Part shown: in pieces, positions 13,469 to 26,136 of the stretch
Layout: every line of letters starts with the position of its first letter
Numbering within the stretch: the first letter of the stretch is position 1
NCBI GenBank assembly: GCA_036937835.1
Contig: CM072881.1
Span: forward strand, 955,001 to 1,019,000
Direction of reading: 5' to 3'
DNA from: Pampus argenteus
Lineage: Eukaryota > Chordata > Actinopteri > Scombriformes > Stromateidae
DNA: 64,000 bases
The notes under the pieces: model-generated
What the model saw: the letters and a program-made list of their open reading frames with translations, nothing else
Database searches by the model: none
Told to the model about the DNA's origin: nothing
Position numbers and translations under genes: made by a program

Positions 13469-14842
13469 GCCTTTGAACTCTTATCTCCAATGCATGTGCC
13501 AGATGGCGCTGTACACTCTATTACATAATCAAAACAGTAAATCACACTTCCATGCATACACTCGCAGCCTCAGTCACCCGCAGACAAACACGCACACAGG
13601 CCAAAGTAAACACAATCGATGTCAAACAAAACGAAGTGAATCCTTCAGTCAGGGACAGACAGGAAAACATTTTCTACAGTTTACTGCCCCCCCCCTCACA
13701 CACACACCCAAGTTCAGCATGAACATGCGTACACACACCACTGATCTTTGAAGTGTGTGTGAGAGAAGAATAGAGTGACATACAGACTATAACAAAAACA
13801 CCACAATAACCACACTGCCACCACACCAAAGACTGTGTGTGTGTGTGTGTGTGTGCTAACAGATACACGGAGCAGACCCACATTAGAGTGCTCATGTGTA
13901 AACACATGACAACGGGGCCTACAGAGAGATGTAATATTACCTTTTACACATTACCTTGATTGAAAGAAATGTATTTATCTTGAGCAGCAAAAAGCCAGAG
14001 ATGACTTCTTAGAGGAAAAATATTATTATTATTAGAAACTTCATCTTTGACTTGTACACTGGAAGACAGCGCTGAATCAGCACTATCTGTATAGATAAAG
14101 ATGCGTCATCTTTAGTGTTGGGGAGTGGTTCCATCACAGGGAAACTAGATCAACTGCATTCTAAATAATCATCAGATCATCAGTTAAAGCAACAAGAGCC
14201 AATAAAGGGCACCTTTCCACTAACTAAACTAGAAAGTAAAACAACAGCATTGTATACCACCTCTCTTGTACTTTCTTATTATGTAACTATTTATTCTCTT
14301 TTTACACAAGCAGCTTAGTCACACCTCATAACCTTTTCATGTCAATGAACGATAGTTTCCTCGTCCCTTGTTGACTTGTGTGAATAACGCTGTACACAGG
14401 TCGTAGCAGTAGTGAGGTTTGACATCAGTGACATCAGGACCAACAGCCAAATAGTCAGTGTCTAACCTGGTGTTGTAGTTTGGTTGACTTTGGTACATTT
14501 TCAGGCTTTTCTTGATTTTTGTCCTCAACACATCAAAGAGGAGAAACAAAGCTTACACAGAACAGCTGATAAACGCCATCAACAAAGCCTTTCCTTCTCT
14601 GTGAGATAGCCTCACTACACTCATGTAGACCATGACAAAGCTGGTACCTGTGGCAGGGATGTCACCCAGCAACCACTCTCATGTCCAAGACCACAAGCAC
14701 AAATAAATGAAATGACTCAAAGTGAGAATGAAGTTGCATTTGAAGTAAGACAGAACTGGCAGACACCGTGTTAAACAGTGTGGTGACTTTAATGCTGACC
14801 ATCTTTATGGCTGTGTCATGTCTATAAATAGAAAACAAAGAT
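12451..14842. other. intronic sequence downstream of jmjd1c exon 2, no recognised genes
   Basis: Contains TG arrays at 13428 and 13834. One minus-strand ORF at 14337-14549 looks protein-like (TDYLAVGPDVTDVKPHYC) but matches nothing I recognise and has no clear splice context. Confidence 0.55.
13428..13466 (+). repeat. (TG)n microsatellite
   Basis: A perfect TG array of about 19 units; a second, shorter one is at 13834-13855. Confidence 0.95.
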
Positions 14843-14847
14843 CTTAC

Positions 14848-15048
14848 CAGGGCAGGCCACTGTATGTGTTTGGCTTTGGTTCCCTGCAGTAGGCCTCCTG
14901 CTCCTCCTCCTCCACCTGCTCCTACTCCTGCGCCCTCCTTCCTCTTGGCCCAGACCAGCTGGTGCTCCAGCAGAAACAGCTGGAAATCCTCATAGACCTT
15001 CACCCACTCTCGCTTCTCCCACTCCTGGTCATCAAACTCCACATATAC
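14848..15048 (-). CDS. jmjd1c: jmjd1c coding exon 2 (67 codons, phase 0/0)
   Basis: The exon translates to VYVEFDDQEWEKREWVKVYE, then DFQLFLLEHQLVWAKR, a glycine-rich linker, and KAKHIQWPAL. JMJD1C has the same order (VYVEFDDLEWDKREWVKVYE, VEYHLIWAKR, KQIQWPAL), and the KDM3B paralogue has a similar N-terminal fold-like segment. The acceptor is AG at complement 15049-15050 after a TG-rich stretch; the donor is GTAAG at complement 14843-14847. Both boundaries are phase 0 and join exon 1 without a break. The linker at exon residues about 38-53 contains a run of five glycines among further Gly and Ala residues; the mammalian protein as I remember it has a short polar loop there. The reading frame is open across the whole exon. 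The next coding residues (family: TFKPLV) were not found to the left. Confidence 0.95.
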
Positions 15049-15189
15049 CTGCACACAACACACAGAACAGACTTTTTAATAAGAACATCTATGAGAGCAG
15101 TGCTGTCTTCGGATGCATGATAGTGGTTTTCTACAAAGCCTGGTGACACCCCCTTTAATATCAGGACACACATTAACAACACATAATCA

Positions 15190-15490
15190 TAGTAATTAAA
15201 GAAAGAAGAAAACAAGAAGGAGGAGAATAAAAGGAGTATGATGATGGAGGAGAACATGCTGTAGCAGAAATTGAGGAGAAGAAAACAGAAGGAACATGGG
15301 GAACAAAGTTAAGAAGGAAACAAGAAGGTGAAGAGGATGAGGATGAGAAGGGGTAGAAAGAGAGAAAAAATAATGAGGAAAAAAAGAGGGAAAAGAAGTA
15401 GAGGCGAAGAGGGAGAACAAAAGGACAAATGTGAAAGAAAGTAAAAGAAGGGTACAAGAAGAAGGGGAAGAGGAAGAAGAATGTGAGTGA
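15190..15490 (+). repeat. purine-rich tract (pyrimidine-rich in the jmjd1c transcript)
   Basis: The plus strand is almost entirely A and G (gaaagaagaaaacaagaagg and similar), with few C or T. It starts about 140 nt upstream of the exon 2 acceptor, so the jmjd1c pre-mRNA carries a CU-rich stretch there. The frames read as Ser/Phe/Leu-rich ORFs on the minus strand are products of this bias. Confidence 0.85.
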
Positions 15491-15505
15491 AGAAAGAAGC
15501 AGAAA

Positions 15506-15724
15506 ATGGTAAATGGTCATCATTTATGTTGTGCCTTTCTAGGTTTCCAACCACTCAAAGTGCTTTACACTACATGCGACATTCACCCATTCATACACAC
15601 AGGGGCTGCCATGCATCACTCACACACTCTCACACACCGAAAGCACAGCCATCAGGAGCAATTTGGGGTTCAGACACTTTGAACTGGGAATTGAACCTGA
15701 GTCACAGCCTCCACAGATAAGACC
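15506..15724. repeat. retroposon-like 'aatggtaaatgg' repeat
   Basis: Begins aatggtaaatggtcatcatt and includes aaccactcaaagtgctttac, acattcacccattcatacac and tcaggagcaatttggggttc, the diagnostic phrases of an abundant fish interspersed repeat. It lies about 460 bp upstream of jmjd1c exon 2 within intron 1. The class is not certain; I believe it is a LINE-tail-like retroposon. Confidence 0.6.
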
Positions 15725-16089
15725 AACAATAGAAAGGAAAGGAAGAAAAGAACAAGAAGAGGAAGGTGGAGAAAATAGACCAAGAAGAAGAATGAGGAGA
15801 TGAAGCAAAAGTAGTGGTGACTAAAGAAATCTCTTCAGTAGACATACAGCCCAGTGACTGCTGCAACTGTACTCCACCTATATAAACCGCCCCTGCCTCT
15901 TTCCTTTGTTTATTACCACCTCATCCTTCATCCCTCCGTCAGCCTACACATCTCTACCTCCACTGATTATTGCTCTCTCGCTCCATTTCAGTTGCATCAG
16001 TTGCAGTCATTCTAGGACACTAATCCATCACTCACACATGCTTCACCATCCTCTATTCATCCCTTCATCTCTGATTTATTCCAGACAAC

Positions 16090-16612
16090 AAAGGCTGTGG
16101 CTACACTTGTCTTTTCAATGCGATTTTTGTCATCTGAGAATGCCAGGATGCATCAAGTCTGTACACTCTGAGATGGGATTCAATCAGCCTCAGCACATGC
16201 CGAGCTGGCCTGGCTCGCAAGAGTTTGGATCTCTTTTAGGTGTGGACAGCGTGTGGGCGTAATCCAGACAATGTATTAAACATAGCTCTCCCGTCATCTT
16301 CAGGCCACACACGAGTTCCTCTCCCAAGCATGAGGAGCAAGGGGAAGAGAGGAGGGAAACTGGGGATGAAGCACAGCTGAGACCCGCTGTCTCCACTGCT
16401 CTCTCCTCCTACCATTACAAAATAAACTAAATATAAGGGAAAGAAGACGGCTCTCTCTTGCACAAAGTGCTATTTCGGATGCACCTGCCAGAATATATCC
16501 ACGCGGGACGATCACGATCCAACCAGGCAGTTCACACTGAAGTGTCAAGTATCTGCTGCAACCAATCATAATGGTCGCATTGAAAAGAAAAGTGAAACCA
16601 TGGCCATTGGTT
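16090..16612. repeat. putative inverted-repeat (MITE-like) element
   Basis: A perfect 14-bp inverted pair, tcttttcaatgcga at 16110-16123 and tcgcattgaaaaga at 16575-16588, extends imperfectly outward (ggctgtggctacactt against ccatggtttcactt in complement). The arms are about 450 bp apart. Termini and target duplication are unclear. Confidence 0.42.
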
Positions 16613-17775
16613 AACCTCTAACCGCCTGTTCTGTCAGTGTGAAGACATTTCAATAATCAGAAACGTGAATTGAAAATGATGTGTACTTTCTGTAACTATT
16701 ATTGACCTGGGTTGTGGTAGTGATTATTGATCTTTACACTACAGATTTAAAAGGGAGCGAACTGAATGTTTTCATTCTTATACAAACACATTCAAGCTGT
16801 TCCAGCATTGTGTTTTGTACTGCAGGATGACACTGTACTAAGAAAAAGGAGAGAGAAGGAGAACTCTTCTAACTAAGTAAAGATATAAAATGTAAAGTCT
16901 TTAAACAAGTGTTTGCACTGTAAGTCCTACTCTTACAATCCATTTTAATAATAAACACCAACACAGTTTCATCCTAGTGTACACAGAAAGTGTTTCAGGA
17001 CAATTTTTCAGTCATGATGGGTCAGATACATTTCTATTGTTATTAATACAGCTGTCTACACAGGCTGCATAATGGCTCATGTTTCACTCAGCTGTGACAC
17101 TAAGCTTAGTTTTACACTTTTGTTTCACATGCATTACTACAGTGGATGTGTTGGGCTCTGAGTGCCAAAACCTTTGTGACCTACACTGACTTGTGAGATT
17201 GTGTGTAGAAACTGCTGCTCTCTAATATGCTGCTATCATTTGCAGGCTGTGTAGACACTATGGAAGAGTGCAAAAAAAAGAACTTGATCCACATGTTTTC
17301 AAGTCTGAAAAACATATACCATGAATGTTTACTTCCTGTTTTTAATGTGTGTCATTACTACAAGCAGCTTCTCTAGTGTGTGAGTGTTCCAGTATAGCTC
17401 CAATAGACTAGTATTACTGCAGCAATTTAACAGGATATGCTCATTTACATATATTTATCTTTTAAGCTATCTTAAACCTAACACTGAGTTATATGTTGCA
17501 GCTCTCTGCTAGAAGAAGAAAAACTACACATTATAGATTCCATCCTGCTGCCAGTGTGATCTGTCTGCATGCACCAAAGACAATCAGCAAGCATATTAAT
17601 AACACTCACAAGTTCAGAGCAGGGACGCTACTGTAGTCTGTCCACACCCACACATACAGAAGGAGAAAACGAAAAGCACACAGTCAAGAAAAACATACAC
17701 ATGATAGGATTGGGGAGACTAAATGTCTGGTGAGTCTGTTGCTATAGTAACCGGAGGCAGCAGTGAGCATTGGCT

Positions 17776-17802
17776 ACACACACACACACACACACACACA
17801 CA
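17776..17802 (+). repeat. (CA)n microsatellite
   Basis: A perfect CA array of about 13 units in intron 1. Confidence 0.93.
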
Positions 17803-19349
17803 GTTCTGAATCAGTAGGCTTAGAAATAAGAGACAAAGAACAAAGGAGAACAGATGTCATATTTACAACAGTGTGCAGCATCTGACAGGATCAATATCAG
17901 CTCTAACCATCACTGCCATCACTTATGGTCTGGTGACAGCACCAACCAAATGACCACACACTCAGGTCATCCAATACAAGCCTGGTCCACAATGTGCAGA
18001 TGATGTGCGTGTGGCTGAATGATTCACAAGCTCAGAGCTGAACAGGGGCCCTAAGGAACCTGTTTCCATGGAGCCCAGAAACTCTAGCAGTGCCCCCGAT
18101 TGTTCAACAGTGTGCTAGCAGCATTACTAGCATTATTTCTACTGTTTAACATGGCTTTGAACATTTGAAATTTGACTAGAGTTGCCACAACATTGATTTT
18201 TTTCCTCTACCACACAAATTAGCGAAGCCATTCAAACCGCTGTGGCAACTGCTTTAAAAAAAACGCTATGCTAGATTTGTTGCATTTCCTCGCATGGCAT
18301 TGATTTTCTTGCTGCAAATTTAGCACGCTGGCACACTTTGGCTCAAAGCCAAAATGTTACTAAACAGGAGAAGTAATGTTGGATTTCAGTACACGATTCG
18401 CTGCAAGAAGGGTGTAGAGATGCTGTATGTAGTGTGTATTTTGGGCTGGGAGTTGGAGTCCCACTGTCAGTGCAGTGAGTCAGTGCAGATCCAGAGTTGA
18501 GATGCAGCTGAGCACCTCTCTCAGGTTGAAAGGCATTCAGTATAGAGCAAAGAACAGCTGTCGCAAAGCCAGAGACAGAGAGGGATCAATTGACATGGGT
18601 GAATACTCTTTTCTGATTGGTTGGCAGGAGTGAGCTAAAAACGTTTACTGCACATGTAGTTCAGCTCATTGCCTGGTAACCTTTAGGCCTTTGTCTACAC
18701 ACTGGATCACAACTTGGGTCATCAACCTTAATGGGATGGTAATGATTGTTCCAGGGATTAGTCAAACCCTCAGGTGCTACCAGGAAAACAGAGTCATGGC
18801 TTGTGAAAAACTTTAGATGTTGATTGCAAACACATGAAAATATAGATTTAAATTAAAATAATCTTTTGCAAATAGTATAATGCACTTTGTGGAAGCAACC
18901 ACTTCCTGGCCTCTACAGCATGCCTTAAAACCAGTAAACCCATTTTACTCGTTAATTATTCCTTACATGATCCAGGAAGTGAAGTGGCTGTGCACGATCA
19001 GCGTATGAAGAATGTGTATGTTGATGTGTGTGTATGTACTGTATAAAAACATATATGAGTATATGTGAATGTGTGTGTAAAAGTGCAGTGTGTAATCTGC
19101 CCATCAGTAACAGCTGCAGAGAGGCTTTCTGGCTGGCTGCACTGGAGGCTTATGGCAGCCAATGAGCACAAGGCATGAAAGCAAATAACCAATGCAGAGA
19201 GAGAAGCAAATTCTGCCTTTAAAGAGAGCGCCAGAGAAGACAGGAAAAACACGGACAATACAGAATACAGATCTAACAGAGCAGAGGCTTCACTGAGACG
19301 ACTTGAAACATGCAAGACTACATTCATTTGAAGATGAGGACAGAGAACT

Positions 19350-19376
19350 GGTGTGTGTGTGTGTGTGTGTGTGTGT
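19350..19376 (+). repeat. (TG)n microsatellite
   Basis: A perfect TG array of about 13 units in intron 1. Confidence 0.93.
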
Positions 19377-20589
19377 ACCAGTGTACGTGTAATATTATAA
19401 GTGTTTACTTACAGCCTATCTGTGTGTTTTCTTTATATCCAGTCTGCTCAATTGTAATATTGCGTGGTTGAGGAAAAAAAGAGAATTGCATTTTGTATGT
19501 GTATCTTTTTTATTTTGTTGGAGATGACAGAGTCAATGTGTAACCCATCAGTGCACAGCCAACACTCTCAGTCTGCACTGCAGTGGACTTGTGGGCTTTC
19601 TGGTGCCTCAATAGGTTTTCAACCAGCTAACATGATCCTCCTCCTCCCTGTAAGCTCCCCCCTGCTGCACACAGGTCCAAAGTGTGTGCACACATGCACA
19701 TAAATAAATTAAAACTAGTAAGGTCATTTGAATCCAAGCTTTTCCACCCCTGCCACTAATACAGGAGGATCCAGCATCACCACGAGCAAGGCTAGTCTCC
19801 ATGTTCACAGTTCCACACCTCCCAAAACATACTGCAGTACTAAATGAATGAATTTAACTATTGATCACTACAGAGCAGTAAGATTAATGAGACAATATAT
19901 CAAGATAAAGGATACATGAAAAACTAAGTACTATACTAGACAAACTAAATATACACACACTACAAACATCTGTCCCATATACAGATGTGACCTAAACCAG
20001 TGTTCTGCAAAACTGAGAAACCATTGCAATCCAATTCACAACAGGCCTTATCTATAAAATCATGAGAAGAGTGATTTGTGCATAAATAAACAATTCCATC
20101 ACCTTATATTATCCCCTGCTGTTTACTAAATAAATGGTTGCATCATGGGAAATGTTAGTTAGGCTTGGACCGCTACATTGACTGCATCTACTGCAGGTAA
20201 TAGTTTACTATGCATGAGAACATGCAGCAAAAACTAATGTTTATGATGCTGATGTTCTTCAACTTGGAATAACACACACAGGATCTTGGGGATTGCAAGC
20301 AAAATCTTATATTCATTTTAAGCAAACAGAAAATATAACCAACATGCTTTATATTCCAGTGGATTTTTCTCTTACCGCAAACTGCATTGCACATACAATT
20401 GTAGCACAATTGTAACAGTCCACTGGTTATGCATAGGTTTATTTTAATCAACAGGAGAGGAGAAAAACAGCAGAGATAAAGACAGCAGCTTAGCCTGAAA
20501 GAAAAGTCACTGTTGTCTTTCACTATTTGTGTGAAATCAAAGACACAGACAATGAGAGAAATAAGGAGAAGCTGACACAATATACATGA

Positions 20590-21020
20590 ACATGGCCAAA
20601 CAGATAACTAATTACGTAACAAAAGAAATATGAGGAGAGAGACAAAGAATAGGGTGAAAATATAGGTATAAAGGAAACATTAAATGACTAATCAAAAGAT
20701 GAGAAATGAATAAAGAAAGGGATGAGATGAGGTAAGAAATAGACTCAAAGTAATGATGAGGAAAAATGCATCACCAGTGACGGGACATCAGAAAATGAGG
20801 CATGAAGGAGAAGAGATTATAAAGAGGAGGAGGAATCAAGGAGTAAAATGAAGGAGACAATAATGGTAGAAAGAGGAGAGATGTGAGGAATGACATACCA
20901 AGAACAAAGAAAAGAAACGCTGGAGCATTATCTGTACCCACTGATGTCAAATACAACTAAGGGCAAAAAGGAAAGGAAAAGAGGACAGAAAGAAAAGAGG
21001 AGGATGGATGAGATGAACAA
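20590..21020 (+). repeat. purine-rich intronic tract
   Basis: The plus strand is dominated by A and G (gagatgaggtaagaaatag, ggaggaggaatcaaggag and similar) without a fixed repeat unit. No gene is seen in it. Confidence 0.7.
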
Positions 21021-21824
21021 AGGAGGACAGTGGAACTGCCTGGAAACTGACGAGCCTACCACAATGGCAACCAGGTTGATAACGCTGTAACCAAGGCCCC
21101 TTCCCTGACAACGGACCAAATGATGCTGCTGCTGCTGCTGCTCTCTACTGCTACAGAATATCAATCAGCAGGAGAGAGGAAGAGAGAACATGTCTTTCTA
21201 TGAAAAGACATGTTTGATGTTCCCTCCTAATACAAAACACAGAGACTGCCAATGTTTGAACACTGCCAACAAATAACTTCACTATTTAACATTCAATTAG
21301 CGTATCGCACCGGTATCAGCTGACATTTGATATACTATACACATTTCAACCAGCTCCAGCTCTTCAAACTTAAAGTGGAAACAGACATCCCCCCGTTTCC
21401 CCCACTAGTGTTTCCAAGTGTTTCTGTTTGAGCTCTGGAAACAAGAGCATGTTCACTGAAGACGTCAATTGAAAAGATCAAGAAACACAAGCTGGGTGGC
21501 TAGCTGGATTAGTTATACAAAATCAGTCAGGAGCCCAAATGAACACTGAACTATGTTTTTCTTACTGTAATCATTCCTTCTGTTCATAATGAACTTACAA
21601 TGGACGTGATGGGGACTAAATTCCACAGGCCTGTGCAAAAATGTATTTAAAAGTTTATCTGACGCCAAGCTCCAGTACATGTGGCAGATATGAGTAAGTT
21701 GGACTGCTGAAGACTCAACTGTTAACACACTCCATCAATAAAGCACATTTGAAGAGGATCTTTTAGTCAGTATGAATATGGTAAGAAAAAACTGTTTCAA
21801 TGTTCATAGTCATATCATGAATAC

Positions 21825-22113
21825 TAGGGGTGTGACGAGATCTCGTGTGACGGGTTGGTTGGAAATCGGTCTCGCGAGATTTGTTGTCCAACAAGCAGCC
21901 GGAAAACACATGCATAACTATTTGCGACGCCCCCGCCACTTTTAAATTGTGATCCAACAAGCAGCCGAATGACGTCGGAAAACGTTAAATAAAAGTCTGT
22001 TGTCCAGGCGTTCATATTTGTAATTTAGTTTTCTTAAAATCTCGTCTCGTCTCAATCTCGTGAACCCAATCTCGTGTCTTGTCCCGTGAACTGAGTGTCT
22101 CGTCACACCCCTA
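21825..22113. mobile_element. hAT MITE family A, 289-bp copy
   Basis: Terminal repeats TAGGGGTGTGACGAGA and TCTCGTCACACCCCTA are flanked by a perfect 8-bp duplication, atgaatac at 21817-21824 and 22114-22121. The interior holds ctcgtctcg runs and a segment repeating 'caacaagcagccg' about 70 bp apart. There is no transposase sequence, so it is a non-autonomous hAT. Two siblings lie at 54928 and 56835. Confidence 0.88.
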
Positions 22114-23640
22114 ATGAATACTGAAACTGAACTTTCAAATACTTCAACTTCTCCAAATCCAAATCATCTGCAACGAATGATCATTTTCAGTATTGACAGA
22201 TTTTTAATGTTTATTGTTTTGATTACTCAATTCATAATTTAGGAAATTAAGTGTCCATCACATGCTCCCTAAAAACATGGTGACCTCTAGTGAGAAAAGT
22301 AGCAAATCCTCACAACTGAGAAGCTGGACTGTGGCATTTTTGCATAATTGATGACTTTTAATAATTGATGTAAGCTTATTCAATTATCAAAATGACCTCA
22401 TACAAGTTTATTCCAATTCCATTGTTGAATATTGAATGTCACCTCATCTCAATAGGCTGATCTCTTTCTGTCGAATCATTTGTAAAACACTAAACACACA
22501 GGAAACATCCAGTGTTTCAGTGAAGTCACCAAACTTTCACAGAACAGCTGAAGATGGGTTGTAACCAGGTTAAAGCTCCAACACAACAGAGACAGACAGA
22601 ACATAGAGCAGAACATAGAGCAGATAAGAGTGGCTCTGTTGTGGAGGTTCACTGGGATGTAAGTAATGTGAAGGAGAGAGAGATAGAATAAGAGCGCAGA
22701 TGGGCTGAAGTAATAACCAATGACATCCCCTCTTCCACAAGACCATCTCTCCCTATCCATCTTTTTCTGTCTCTGTGTCAAACCCACATGGGAACGAGAG
22801 CAGACAGAATGTGGCAAGAACCATAGGAAGTGTGGAGATATGCAAGGCAGAACAGAGATTTGACAGAATGGAAACATTGAAAAGAAAGAAAAAGTAGGGA
22901 GAAGGAGGAGGGAGGGGAAAAACGTGGCAGACAAAAAATAAACAGAAAAAAATGGAGACAGTAGCCAGAGAGAGACAGGGGCAACGTAAACAGCCTTGAG
23001 CAGAGTGATGTGACCCAGCTTTCCCTTCTTTATTCCTCTCATCTCCTCCATACCAAGGATGTGTGGGCCCAGGAGGGAAGGGGGGGGTGAAAGGAAGAGA
23101 GGGAAGGAAAATGTGCATCCAAAAATAGCCCCGTGTTGTTGTACACGCACTACTGGGAAAATACTGACTAAAACATTGAATCCAGGCTCAAATCTGTTTA
23201 TCTTTAATTGTGTCCACATTTTATTGTGCCATGCATTTCATTAACACTGCAATTTTGTCCAATGCAAATATGTTTACTTGGCTACCACAGAATATCAAAA
23301 CACATTTACAGCATCAAAATGGTATCAAAATGAATCAGAGAGAACGCAATCCAAGCCTCTTACACACCGTTGCTCTTGTCACTAGTAAATACTGCATGTT
23401 CATACATGGCAACTCAATAGCATTTTACTAGAGTAGAGCTGCTTCACAAATGCATCTATCAGCTCCAAGCCTATTGTTCCCTACTCGAGATGTGAATCTT
23501 TACAAATATAGTTTCATTTTTAAAGTATCACAGCAACCTCCTAAAACTTTTATCCAATAACAATAAATAGTACCTTTGTTTGTGGTGTGTGCACGCGACT
23601 GAGTAAAAAAAATAAATATATATATATATACAGATACTTC
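22114..23640. other. intron 1 stretch, purine-biased, no recognised genes
   Basis: 22165-22250 weakly resembles the 'gctgcaactaac' repeat. 22850-23120 is purine-rich on the plus strand, producing long minus-strand frames of low-complexity hydrophobic sequence. Confidence 0.55.
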
Positions 23641-23690
23641 AGATTAATATTTAATAATTTAGATTAATATTTAATAATTTAGATTAATAT
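23641..23690 (+). repeat. 20-bp tandem repeat, 2.5 copies
   Basis: The unit agattaatatttaataattt is repeated exactly twice and followed by its first ten bases. It abuts the degenerate element at 23684. Confidence 0.92.
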
Positions 23691-24352
23691 CGGCACATCA
23701 TTGGTATCGGCTGACAAAGGCTTTTTAAATGTAATATCAACATTGGCCTGAAATGAACCTGATTTAATTTCTCCAGGCCTATAATGTGACACTTTAATAA
23801 TGCCACAATGCTCAACACCATGTCCCTCCAGTGAGGGGGCGCACACAACACATCACCATCAGCATCGAGCGTAACAGTTTGCAATGATTGCTCAACATGA
23901 GTCATGCAAGGAGGAGCCACATCGCATTCCTTCAACTCCACAAATTTAATTTCACTTAAAGAGATTACATTTATTTCATTTGCAACTTATGAAATAGGTC
24001 AGATTTGCCCTGGTGATGGCTGCTGTCAGGATTACACAGGGAGAGCATCATCCAAGCCAAGTAGGTTGAATCTTACTGTTTTGTTTGAAAGGAATTGTTA
24101 CATAAAAACAAATATGGCAGGAATTACGCAAGACTTTTACAGGGAGAATATGTAAGTTTTGAAAAACATTGTATTTTACGTCTGCATCAATCACGATCAG
24201 AGTAGGCATAATAATATGTTAACTTCACTACATGAGAGACTGGATGATAAACATGTGTGCATATATCTCCAATTTTAACATCAAAATGAGTTGTAAAATA
24301 TTGCCATATCAGATATCGGCAAAAAAATCCAATAATGTGCATCCCTACCAAC
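23684..24352. mobile_element. degenerate transposon of the 'cgatatcgg' type
   Basis: The left part has atcggcacatcattggtatc and ggcctataatgtgacacttt; the right part ends atatcggcaaaaaaatccaa then tgtgcatcccta. Such cgatatcgg-rich termini belong to common fish DNA transposons. The left terminus seems replaced by the 20-bp tandem repeat. No target duplication is visible. Confidence 0.42.
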
Positions 24353-24870
24353 AAGTGTTTTTGGCAATGACCATTTTGATAGCTGATTAACAATAAAGGT
24401 AATTTATCAAGAAACAATGACAAACTGTTTCCAGTTTCTCAAAAGTGTGGATTTGCTAGTAATAATAATAACTGTTAGGTGCCTCTAATTTGAGGTGCCA
24501 GTCTATACTGGATTTTGGAAGCTGCGTCATTCAATTACTAAAACAGAAGTGCAGTGAAAACTAATATCTAACAAAGAGTCTTTATCAAGTCTGCTACCAA
24601 ATATGGAATACTGTAGGGAACACAGCGGCCGACTTCTGATACAAACCCAAAGAGGCAAAGTGTTGAATATTCAGCAGAAGGCGACAACACAAACTGGAAG
24701 AAAATGAAGACATGCTTCACTTTTTCTTCCTCTCTCACTCCATCTCTCCTGATAATACAGTTCTAATAATAGCCGAGTTGCAACAAGGCAATCGTTGGGT
24801 GGAATCTAGGCCAGCCACTGCAGAGGCAGTATGGGAAAATCCCTCCCGTCTTCTCCAGCCTGCATGCCTG

Positions 24871-24873
<3 letters not shown>

Positions 24874-24899
<26 letters not shown>
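24874..24899 (+). repeat. (TG)n microsatellite
   Basis: A perfect TG array in intron 1. A similar one lies at 25875-25901, just before the (AG)75 array. Confidence 0.93.
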
Positions 24900-24901
<2 letters not shown>

Positions 24902-25875
24902 ACTGGAACACCTCCATCCTCAGATGATTTTGTCCTAAACATTTTGGCACAGAGTGTTCAGTTAGATAAGCTTCCATCTACAGTTCGGTCCCAATAATTC
25001 ATTGAAGGTCTACAACATAACGAAGAGGAGTCTCTGGTGTCATTGTGCTTTTCCAGTAAGTTACAGTGGCACTAGACAAAGAGCAGTGGACTGAACAACA
25101 ACAACTGTGTGCAGACACTGTTGAACCTACATTGGGTATGTGTGTATATTTATATATTTTTTTAAATACATACTGATTGTTTTCCATGTTCAGAGTCAAA
25201 TTCAGAATCAGAATTAGAAGCAGGTGTGTGTATGTATGTATGCACATGTTGAACATGTTATGTATCTGGACATGGCATCTAAATCAGGTGTGCTCTGGGT
25301 GACTCAGGGGACATCTATCATGAAGTTTACATAAAGGTCAAGCACTGTATTTGAGAAGAAGTGAAAGAATATTGAATCCATCTTAGCATTAAGTACAACT
25401 GTAGGTCAAAGCTTTTACCTCTTCAAGCTGCTAGAAATGCTTCAAAAGAAGTGGTTCATCTAGTCACAACTCATACCCACACTCGGGTCCTGACCAGTGA
25501 CAAGGGGTCACAAAGAAGTCCATGATTTGTTTAAGGTGTCACAGGCCAAATTGTTTGGCAACCACTGGGTTAGACTTACTGCCGCTATGATCAACCTCAA
25601 AACTCCAAACACACAGGTGTTTCCTACACCATTCACCCCAGCAAACACACACAAAAACACACTTTTAAACTTACAATATTGATGTCTAACAAGCTGTAAA
25701 AAGCTTTTACTTTAACAAGCTGTAAAAAGTCACAGACAAACATATTCTCAGATAGATAGATAAACAGACAGAGAGACAGAGAGAGAGAGAGATCATGTGA
25801 ATACCCTGTGGTGTTGCGTCAGGCCAACATGGGAAACAGGGCTCGGTTCTACTAATGAGTCATGTGACATTAAGA

Positions 25876-25906
<31 letters not shown>

Positions 25907-25981
25907 GAGTGTGAAGGAGTGTAGAAAGAAAGAGAGAAAGAAATATTTCTGTGTGTTACAAAGAGAGCTTGGACGACAGAG

Positions 25982-26136
<155 letters not shown>

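Larger units (their letters stand above)
1..14847 (-). other. jmjd1c: presumed jmjd1c intron 2 (partial, runs off the left edge)
   Basis: Sequence downstream of the exon 2 donor shows no coding segment resembling the next part of JMJD1C, so I read it as an incomplete second intron of at least 14.8 kb. It holds a pogo-like remnant, a hAT, an L2 LINE and many CA/GT arrays. A short exon could have been missed because I could not align against a homologue. Confidence 0.6.
16613..21824. other. intron 1 stretch with little besides microsatellites and a purine tract
   Basis: About 5 kb with no transposon I can name. It includes a CA array (17776), a TG array (19350), the purine tract at 20590-21020 and a short (CTG)6 at 21125-21142. 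Confidence 0.6.

Noticed and set aside
15906..16262. 118-codon plus-strand ORF
   Set aside because: Low-complexity Ser/His/Leu-rich frame overlapping a putative inverted-repeat element; no family recognised.
20188..20580. 130-codon minus-strand ORF
   Set aside because: AT-rich hydrophobic and Cys-rich sequence with no family resemblance; chance.
22476..23219. 247-codon minus-strand ORF
   Set aside because: Composition is dominated by Phe/Leu/Ser/Pro from a purine-rich plus strand. It has no recognisable domain or splice context, so it is most likely a bias artefact.
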